Shown one piece after another: positions 58,082 through 64,000 of a stretch of DNA of 64,000 nucleotides. Position 1 is the stretch's first letter. Each line of letters opens with the position of its first letter. A model generated the notes under the pieces. That model was not told the DNA's origin, made no database searches, and saw only the letters and a program-made list of their open reading frames with translations. Source of the stretch: Ignavibacteriales bacterium. GTDB lineage: Bacteria; Bacteroidota; Ignavibacteria; Ignavibacteriales; Ignavibacteriaceae. A program made the position numbers and the translations under genes. The stretch covers positions 1 through 64,000 of the forward strand of contig JADJEI010000014.1 of assembly GCA_016709155.1 (NCBI GenBank). The letters run 5' to 3'.

Positions 58082-59224
58082 GTGTTAAAATATCTTGATC
58101 AGATAGTAGGTCAACCAAAAGTAGTAAAACTTCTTTCAAATTTTTTAAATTCCGATAAAATACCCCACGCATTTTTGTTTACAGGTGAAAATGGTTTAGG
58201 TAAAGAAAATGCAGCCTTATGTTTTTCAAAAGAATTAAATTCAACTCACAATTCTGAAGATGTAATCAGTCAAATCTCGAATCTTGCCGAGCCGTTTGTA
58301 AAATATATTTTCCCTTTACCAAGAGGGAAAAATGAAGATAATGAATCCTCTCCCTATGAAAAACTAAATTCAGATGAGATGACTTCAGTCAAAGATGAAC
58401 TTCAAAAAAAAATTAGTAATCCCTATTATAAAATATCCATACCTAAAGCTAATTTAATAAAGGTAAATAGCATCAGGGATTTGCGAAAATTTATATCAAT
58501 GAGTTATTTAGATGTAAATTACAGAACGGTTATTATCTCTGATGCGCACCTCATGAATGAGGAATCACAAAATGCTTTGCTCAAGAATCTTGAAGAACCT
58601 CCAAGCGGTGTAATATTCATTTTAATTACATGCAAACCAGATATGCTTCGCGAAACTATTAGATCGCGTTGCTGGGAGATTAAATTCAATTTCCTGAAAA
58701 ATGAAAATATAACATCTATTCTGACTAAATATTTTAATTACAGTAAAGTGCAAGCAGAAAATTATGCAGCCTTCTCCTTGGGTTCGATAAATGAATTTCT
58801 CTTCATTGAGGGTATTGATTTTGAAGATTTTTTAAATAGAACAATAGTCATACTGCGATTTTCTCTGGGCAGAAAGTTTCATTCAGCAATCGATGAAATA
58901 AATAAAATTGTTGCAAATGATATAGATTCTTTTAAACTACTCTTATTCTTGATCTTAAGATGGTTTAACGATCTTCAAAAGTTTAAAGTTCAAAAAGAAA
59001 TTTCTTTTTTCGTAAATCACAAAGAAACTTTTCAAAAATTTTTGACTAAATTTCCAGAAATAAAATATCTAAAAATTGTAACAAAGATTGAAAATTTAAT
59101 TTCTCTTTGCTCAAAAAATATTAACCTTAATATTCTAATTTCAGATTTGGCTGTGGAGCTCGGAAAATTTACAGTTGAAACCGGAATCAGAACAGATAAA
59201 TCAACCCAGAAAATTAGAGGCTGA
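58082..59224 (+). CDS. holB: DNA polymerase III delta-prime subunit
   Basis: A 380-aa AAA+ clamp-loader subunit. GTG 58082. LDQIVGQPKVVKLLSNFLNS and AFLFTGENGLGKENAALCFS: Walker A lacks the usual Ser/Thr after Lys, as in non-ATP-binding delta-prime subunits. VIISDAHLMNEESQNALLKN has Walker-B-like SDAHLM. LEEPPSGVIFILITCKPDML and TIRSRCWEI carry the SRC arginine-finger motif. It ends 1 bp before the thiolase gene. Confidence 0.85.
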   Translation: MLKYLDQIVGQPKVVKLLSNFLNSDKIPHAFLFTGENGLGKENAALCFSKELNSTHNSEDVISQISNLAEPFVKYIFPLPRGKNEDNESSPYEKLNSDEMTSVKDELQKKISNPYYKISIPKANLIKVNSIRDLRKFISMSYLDVNYRTVIISDAHLMNEESQNALLKNLEEPPSGVIFILITCKPDMLRETIRSRCWEIKFNFLKNENITSILTKYFNYSKVQAENYAAFSLGSINEFLFIEGIDFEDFLNRTIVILRFSLGRKFHSAIDEINKIVANDIDSFKLLLFLILRWFNDLQKFKVQKEISFFVNHKETFQKFLTKFPEIKYLKIVTKIENLISLCSKNINLNILISDLAVELGKFTVETGIRTDKSTQKIRG

Positions 59225-59225
59225 A

Positions 59226-60407
59226 ATGAAAAAAGTAGTAATAACACATGCTAAAAGAACTCCAATCGGAAGTTTTAATGGATCACTTTCCCCATTTAGT
59301 GCAAGTGAATTAGGAAGCATCGTAATCAAAAGTCTAATTGAAGAATCACGGATTGATGTCAAATCAATTGACGAAGTGATAATGGGTAACGTACTTACCT
59401 CAGGGATGGGGCAGGCTCCTGCTCGTCAAGCTGCAATTTTTGCCGGACTTACCGATCACACCGAGTGCCTAACGGTTAATAAGATGTGCGGTAGTGGACT
59501 TAAAGCCGTAATGTTAGCTGCTCAGGCTATAATTGTCGGTGATGCAGAAATAATAATCGCAGGTGGACAAGAAAGTATGACAAATTCACCCTATGTCCTA
59601 CCAAAGGCGAGAAATGGATATAGACTTGGCAATGGAGAAATTGTTGATACAGTAGTTTATGATGGATTATGGGATAAGTACAACAATATTCACATGGGAA
59701 GTTGTGCCGAAAAATGCGCTAAAGACTTTCACTTCACAAGAAATGAATTGGATGAGTTTGCAGCCGCATCATATAGGAAAGCACTTGACGCTCAGAATTC
59801 GGGTAGATTTGAGAATGAAATTACAAAAGTCACAATTTCTAACAAATCTGGTTCCGTAGTTTTTGATAAAGATGAAGAGCCACAAAAAGTTAATTTTGGA
59901 AAGATACCCGCACTAAAGCCTGTATTTCAGAAGGATGGTGTAGTTACAGCAGCCAATGCTTCCAGTATCAATGACGGTGCATCAGCATTGTTAGTTATGT
60001 CTGAGGAAAAAGCAATTGAACTTGGGTTTAAACCTTTAGTAGAAATAATTGCACAGAGTTCTGCGGCAAAAGCTCCAATAGAGTTTACTACTGCACCTGC
60101 AGATGCTATATCGAAACTTTTAAACAAATCAAATCTAAAAGTTTCTGACATAGATTTATTCGAGATCAACGAAGCATTTGCTGTAGTTTCATTAGCGGTA
60201 AATAAAATTCTTGCTCTTAACCCTGATAAGATAAATGTAAATGGCGGAGCAGTCGCACTTGGTCATCCGATAGGTGCCAGCGGTGCAAGAATTTTAACTA
60301 CATTGATTTATGAAATGAAAAAAAGAAATTCTATCTATGGTGTCGCTTCCTTGTGTATTGGAGGGGGAGAGGCATCTGCTTTATTAATTAAAAATTTTAA
60401 TAGTTAA
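59226..60407 (+). CDS. atoB: acetyl-CoA C-acetyltransferase (thiolase)
   Basis: This 393-aa enzyme condenses two acetyl-CoA or splits acetoacetyl-CoA. ATG 59226 (MKKVVITHAKRTPIGSFNG); the open frame extends upstream, but this start fits the family. NKMCGSGLKAVMLAAQ contains the nucleophile Cys, NEAFAVVSLAV the His-region, NVNGGAVALGHPIGASGARI the catalytic His, and ASLCIGGGEASAL the second Cys. Followed by a 3-hydroxyacyl-CoA dehydrogenase, so the pair makes or uses 3-hydroxybutyryl-CoA. Confidence 0.92.
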   Translation: MKKVVITHAKRTPIGSFNGSLSPFSASELGSIVIKSLIEESRIDVKSIDEVIMGNVLTSGMGQAPARQAAIFAGLTDHTECLTVNKMCGSGLKAVMLAAQAIIVGDAEIIIAGGQESMTNSPYVLPKARNGYRLGNGEIVDTVVYDGLWDKYNNIHMGSCAEKCAKDFHFTRNELDEFAAASYRKALDAQNSGRFENEITKVTISNKSGSVVFDKDEEPQKVNFGKIPALKPVFQKDGVVTAANASSINDGASALLVMSEEKAIELGFKPLVEIIAQSSAAKAPIEFTTAPADAISKLLNKSNLKVSDIDLFEINEAFAVVSLAVNKILALNPDKINVNGGAVALGHPIGASGARILTTLIYEMKKRNSIYGVASLCIGGGEASALLIKNFNS

Positions 60408-60418
60408 GGGGTCACTAA

Positions 60419-61267
60419 ATGGATATTAAAAATATTGCTGTAATCGGAGGCGGAACTATGGGTAATGGTATTGCCCACGTTTTTGCGCAGTATAATTTCA
60501 AAGTTCATCTTGTCGAAATGAACAACCAATTAATTGAAAAAGCTATGGCGACTATCAACGGTAATATAGATCGTCAGGTAAAAAAAGGAATTTTAGTCGA
60601 AGAGAGAAAATCCGAAATATTAAATCATATCATCCCAACTATTGGAATTGAAAGTATTCCTGAAAACACTGATTTGGTTATAGAAGCTATTTATGAAAAT
60701 AAAGATGCTAAATTAAATATTTTCAAATCCTTAGATAGTACGCTGAATCAAAATTGTATTTTTGCTTCAAATACTTCATCCATTTCAATTACAGAATTAT
60801 CCAGTAAAAATCGCCCTGATAAATTCATTGGAATGCATTTCATGAATCCAGTTCCTGTAATGAAACTTGTTGAAATTATTAGAGGTTATTCAACAAGCGA
60901 CGAGACATTTCAAACTATAAAAAACTTATCATTGCAACTTGAAAAAACACCGGTGGAAGTATTTGATTATCCAGGGTTCATTTCAAATCGAATATTAATG
61001 CCGATGATCAATGAAGCGATTTTTACTTTAATGGAAGGGGTAGCATCAGCCGAAGATATCGATGTTGTAATGAAGTTGGGTATGAATCATCCCATGGGAC
61101 CTTTGACACTTGCTGATTTTATCGGGCTTGATGTTTGCCTTGCCATTATGAATGTACTTTATACTGGCTTCAATGATTCAAAATACAGACCTTGCCCTTT
61201 GTTAAAAAAAATGGTGGCAGCGGGAAAACTCGGCAGGAAAACAAAAGAAGGTTTTTTTAAATACTAA
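60419..61267 (+). CDS. hbd: 3-hydroxybutyryl-CoA dehydrogenase
   Basis: A 282-aa NAD-dependent enzyme interconverts acetoacetyl-CoA and 3-hydroxybutyryl-CoA. IAVIGGGTMGNGIAHVFAQY is the GxGxxG fold, FASNTSSISITELSSKNRPD and GMHFMNPVPVMKLVEIIRG hold the catalytic His and Asn, and MNHPMGPLTLADFIGLDVCL is the C-terminal signature. ATG 60419 lies 11 bp after the thiolase stop. Both fit butyrate, polyhydroxybutyrate or fatty-acid metabolism. Confidence 0.92.
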   Translation: MDIKNIAVIGGGTMGNGIAHVFAQYNFKVHLVEMNNQLIEKAMATINGNIDRQVKKGILVEERKSEILNHIIPTIGIESIPENTDLVIEAIYENKDAKLNIFKSLDSTLNQNCIFASNTSSISITELSSKNRPDKFIGMHFMNPVPVMKLVEIIRGYSTSDETFQTIKNLSLQLEKTPVEVFDYPGFISNRILMPMINEAIFTLMEGVASAEDIDVVMKLGMNHPMGPLTLADFIGLDVCLAIMNVLYTGFNDSKYRPCPLLKKMVAAGKLGRKTKEGFFKY

Positions 61268-61278
61268 AATGGTCCTGA

Positions 61279-63378
61279 TTGAAATCAGTCAAAAGAAAAT
61301 ATTTACAGAAATATTTAATTAAAATTAGAAACGCCCAACGCTGGTTCAGAAAATACTTTAATAGATTTTCATTTCCAGAGTACACTTCATTCACTCTTTT
61401 CTCCTTACTGATAGGAATTGCAGTCGGTTTAGCAGCGGTTTTTTTTCACAATTCAATTGAGTTTTTCAATAAGATATTCTTTGAAAAAACAAAAGATGGA
61501 CTATACTTTTTAGGAGCCGCCTCGGTAATATTTTTACCTGCGATTGGAATGTTGATTCAATCATTTATGATCAGGTCCTCGCCTAATATCGCAAAGCAAA
61601 AGGGGGTCTCAGAAATTATAAAATCGGTTGCTACAAGGAATGCATTCATACCTTTTAGAACAACTTTGTTCCATTTTATTGCACCCGTAGTGTGTATCGG
61701 CTCAGGTGGTACATTAGGCCCGGAAGGTCCGGCGGCGCAATTAGGCGGGGGTATCTCAAGTAAAATTTCACAAATATTTAATTTTACCGATGAAAGAAGA
61801 AAAATCTATACAGCGGCTGGAGCAGGTGCAGCTATTGCTGCGATATTTAACACACCCCTTGGAGGAGTATTTTTTGCACTGGAAATTGTTTTATTGAATG
61901 ATTTTCGGACAGCTACTTTTTCTTCTTTAATTATTGCTTCAGTTACAGCAAGTACAATTTCACGAATATTTTTAGGCAATGAATCTATTTTTATTTTCTC
62001 TGTTAATGCTTTTGAACAATATTCTCACCTCATTTATTATATTTTACTTGGACTGGTCAGCGGTTTTTTATCCTTATCCTTTATCAAGTATTCAGCTATT
62101 GTAAAAAGATTATTTCTTAAAAAAATATATACATCAAAAATTCCTCAATGGCTAGTGATGTCTTTCGTAGGGATTTTGGTTGGGCTTGCAGGCTTTTACT
62201 TCAAAGAAATTTATGGCATTGGATATTCATCTATCAACGAAATTTTAGCAATTTCATTAACCTGGAAAATAGTTTTAGTATTGCTTGGTCTAAAATTTTT
62301 ACTTGTTCCATTAATCTTATATTCTGGTGGTTATGGCGGTGTATTTGCTCCATCGCTATTTATGGGAGCTTGCCTCGGATATCTCTTCACCATTTTATTA
62401 AATATCTTTTTTGGAATTACGGTGGATACAACTACAATGATTCTTGTGGGAATGGGTGCAGTTCTTGGAGGGATCAATACCATACCTATCTCGGCGATTA
62501 TGATAATTTTTGAAATGACACAGGAGTATTCTTTTATACTTCCATTGATGCTTGCAGTTATATTTAGTACTACCGTTGTACAATTGATTTTGAGAAACTC
62601 AGTTCATGTGAAAAATTTAGAAGCAGAGGGATTTAAGCTTACTGATATTTCAGAAAAGAATATTCTTACTGATCTTCTTGTTTCAGAAATAGAGTTACAT
62701 CCGATAGAATTAATACCAGACGAAACATCCTTGCCCGTGTTAACCTCAAAATTTATCGAAAACCCCAATAGTTCTTTTTATACTACTAATGCTGAAGGAA
62801 AGATTTCGGGTATTATTTCGGAAAACGAACTTCGTCCAATTATCACAGAATATGAATCTTTGAAAGATGTTATTGTAGCGAAGGATATTATAAATCCGGA
62901 TGTATATTTTATAGAAGGAACTGATAGTCTCGATTATGTTCTTAAATTATTTTCAAAATATAACTATGATCAATTTCCAGTGATTAGTTCTGGAGATTCA
63001 TCAATAATATTGGGCTCGATTACAAGGCAGCAAGTATTGGAAATATATAACCGGGAAAGTTTAAAGAATAATTTAGCTGAAGGACTTGCTAGAGAATTTC
63101 GATCACTCGAACGATATAGCTCAATAAAAATAAGTGAGGGGTTCTCTATAATTGAATTACCTGTACCGTCAAAATTTATTGGAAAAAGTTTATCAGACTT
63201 GCGTCTGCGAAATAAATTCGGATTAGAAATATTAATGATAAAACAGGCTGCGGAATTTTTAGTTGATAACTCGAAATTAGAGATCAAGCAACCAGACGCA
63301 AATTATTTATTAAACCAGAATGATATTTTGATCATTTTTGGTCGGGATGAGAAGATTCAACATTTTCGTGAGATGTAA
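61279..63378 (+). CDS. ClC chloride channel with CBS and RCK (TrkA-C) domains
   Basis: A 699-aa membrane protein: ClC core (about 35-450) with GSGGTLGPEGPAAQLGGGIS, where Glu in GPEGP is the gating glutamate, and AAIFNTPLGGVFFALEIVLL; then two CBS domains (about 465-590, EGKISGIISENELRP, YDQFPVISSGDSSIILGSIT) and a TrkA-C/RCK-C domain at the end (SSIKISEGFSIIELPVPSKF, LRNKFGLEILMIKQ). The proton glutamate of ClC antiporters (second Glu of xEE) is Ile, which fits a channel. TTG 61279. Nucleotide control through CBS or RCK is inferred. Confidence 0.87.
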   Translation: MKSVKRKYLQKYLIKIRNAQRWFRKYFNRFSFPEYTSFTLFSLLIGIAVGLAAVFFHNSIEFFNKIFFEKTKDGLYFLGAASVIFLPAIGMLIQSFMIRSSPNIAKQKGVSEIIKSVATRNAFIPFRTTLFHFIAPVVCIGSGGTLGPEGPAAQLGGGISSKISQIFNFTDERRKIYTAAGAGAAIAAIFNTPLGGVFFALEIVLLNDFRTATFSSLIIASVTASTISRIFLGNESIFIFSVNAFEQYSHLIYYILLGLVSGFLSLSFIKYSAIVKRLFLKKIYTSKIPQWLVMSFVGILVGLAGFYFKEIYGIGYSSINEILAISLTWKIVLVLLGLKFLLVPLILYSGGYGGVFAPSLFMGACLGYLFTILLNIFFGITVDTTTMILVGMGAVLGGINTIPISAIMIIFEMTQEYSFILPLMLAVIFSTTVVQLILRNSVHVKNLEAEGFKLTDISEKNILTDLLVSEIELHPIELIPDETSLPVLTSKFIENPNSSFYTTNAEGKISGIISENELRPIITEYESLKDVIVAKDIINPDVYFIEGTDSLDYVLKLFSKYNYDQFPVISSGDSSIILGSITRQQVLEIYNRESLKNNLAEGLAREFRSLERYSSIKISEGFSIIELPVPSKFIGKSLSDLRLRNKFGLEILMIKQAAEFLVDNSKLEIKQPDANYLLNQNDILIIFGRDEKIQHFREM

Positions 63379-63423
63379 CTTCATTTTGTCCTATAATGTA
63401 TATTATGTAAACTTAGATAATTA

Positions 63424-63624
63424 TCAGATATAGCCTTTATATTTTAGATAAAATAATACTGCCACCACAATGAATAATAATAATCCATAACTACTCCTCT
63501 TCTTAGTAGTGAACTTTCGTGAGCGTGAGAATCCTAATTTCTTTTTCTTTTTTTCTTGAGGATCATCTTCAGGTTTGTAAAACCTTGGTTGATAATCAAA
63601 AATTCTATGTCGAGGTTTTTTCAT
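63424..63624 (-). CDS. small basic single-pass membrane protein
   Basis: A 66-aa minus-strand protein: MKKPRHRIFDYQPRFYKPED then DPQEKKKKKLGFSRSR and a C-terminal helix SYGLLLFIVVAVLFYLKYKG. I recall similar short proteins with an N-terminal RIFDYxPRYY and C-terminal TM in Bacteroidota; the role is unknown. ATG 63624 is preferred; an ATG lies two codons upstream (63630). It follows ftsY by about 30 bp and may be co-transcribed. Confidence 0.65.
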   Translation of the reverse strand: MKKPRHRIFDYQPRFYKPEDDPQEKKKKKLGFSRSRKFTTKKRSSYGLLLFIVVAVLFYLKYKGYI

Positions 63625-63657
63625 AAACATAAAAAACTTTCTAATTCATCAAAGTAT

Positions 63658-64000
63658 TTACAAAAGTTCCGGATCAAAATTTTGCAGGTCATCAATTTTT
63701 TCACCAACGCCAATATATTTTACCGGAATCTTTAATTTATTTGTAATATGGAAAATAATACCACCTTTTGAAGTTCCATCAATTTTTGTTAAAACGAGAC
63801 CAGTTAACTTTACAACTTTCCCAAATTCTTCTGCTTGCTTAATGGCATTTTGACCGGTAGTTCCATCTAATACAAGCAATATTTCATTCGGAGCATATTG
63901 CAGTTTTTTATTGATAACTCGATTTATCTTTCCCAGCTCATCCATCAAATTTGATTTATTGTGAAGTCTTCCGGCTGTATCAATTAGTACAACATCATAA
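63658..64000 (-). CDS. ftsY: FtsY signal recognition particle receptor (partial)
   Basis: The C-terminal part of the SRP receptor GTPase, cut by the window edge (start beyond 64000). The minus strand reads DVVLIDTAGRLHNKSNLMDE, with G3 motif DTAGR; LLVLDGTTGQNAIKQAEEFG; LVLTKIDGTSKGGIIFHITN with G4 TKxD; and KYIGVGEKIDDLQNFDPELL, the closing motif. It delivers membrane-protein ribosomes to the Sec or YidC machinery. The stop is at 63658. Confidence 0.93.
   Translation of the reverse strand, partial: YDVVLIDTAGRLHNKSNLMDELGKINRVINKKLQYAPNEILLVLDGTTGQNAIKQAEEFGKVVKLTGLVLTKIDGTSKGGIIFHITNKLKIPVKYIGVGEKIDDLQNFDPELL

Overview
The window is AT-rich, densely packed DNA from a Bacteroidota/Chlorobi-type bacterium. 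An Ignavibacteria-like lineage is my best guess, with moderate confidence. Supporting signs are an ssb - CNNM/CBS (GldE-like) gene order, a YbeY whose metal motif ends in Asp-Lys, TTG/GTG starts in tight 1-17 nt overlaps, a FadL-type porin, SPOR and DUF2795 proteins, and a HprK with no PTS genes nearby. No tRNA, rRNA or CRISPR array was found.

Layout. 1-3.6 kb (minus strand): DNA polymerase I and an amino-acid permease, both read only by hopping between frames, with an 80-nt poly-A block inside polA. 3.6-12.4 kb: an accessory island bounded on both sides by arrays of the same 8-bp tandem repeat. It holds an MqsR-like toxin with a zinc finger-HTH-Panacea antitoxin, a small DNA-binding-like protein, and a minus-strand operon made of a two-domain DUF2188 protein, a 211-aa protein that looks TIR/deoxyribosyltransferase-like, a second DUF2188 protein and a large type IIG restriction-methylation enzyme. 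Then comes an orphan helical protein. 12.4-18.4 kb: three membrane transporters (glutamate/dicarboxylate, NSS, Kup) and a secreted EEP-type phosphodiesterase, all frameshifted. 18.4-30.4 kb: SDR enzyme, ExbB-ExbD-ExbD energiser, YqeY-CvpA-MutS2-biotin carboxylase-BCCP run, FadL porin with GDSL lipoprotein, SPOR lipoprotein, YgjP-like peptidase. 30.5-33 kb (minus): a three-gene pilin-like/DUF4900 surface operon. 33.3-38.4 kb: ssb, CNNM/CBS protein, MCE protein, gamma-glutamyltransferase, AcpS. 38.5-45.4 kb: HNH protein, TrpS, ScpA-ScpB, pseudouridine synthase, DacB, LysS. 45.4-56.8 kb: envelope proteins, CtpA-type protease, TopA, Xer recombinase, HPF, HprK. 56.9-64 kb: M23 peptidase, DUF2795, HolB, thiolase, 3-hydroxyacyl-CoA dehydrogenase, ClC-RCK channel, and the end of FtsY on the opposite strand.

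A strong quality gradient overlies the biology. From 1 to about 18.4 kb nearly every gene carries frameshifts, mostly at short homopolymers, yet the protein sequence is conserved in each successive frame. After 18.4 kb only six breaks were seen in 45 kb (three in-frame stops and three indels, one of the indels uncertain). This pattern fits base-calling or assembly error near a contig end better than gene decay, so 'pseudogene' below means 'broken as written'. Two errors are self-compensating and hide inside apparently normal reading frames of the antitoxin gene.

The best candidate for an undescribed system is the DUF2188 - TIR-like - DUF2188 - type IIG operon at 5.96-10.99 kb next to the MqsR/Panacea locus.
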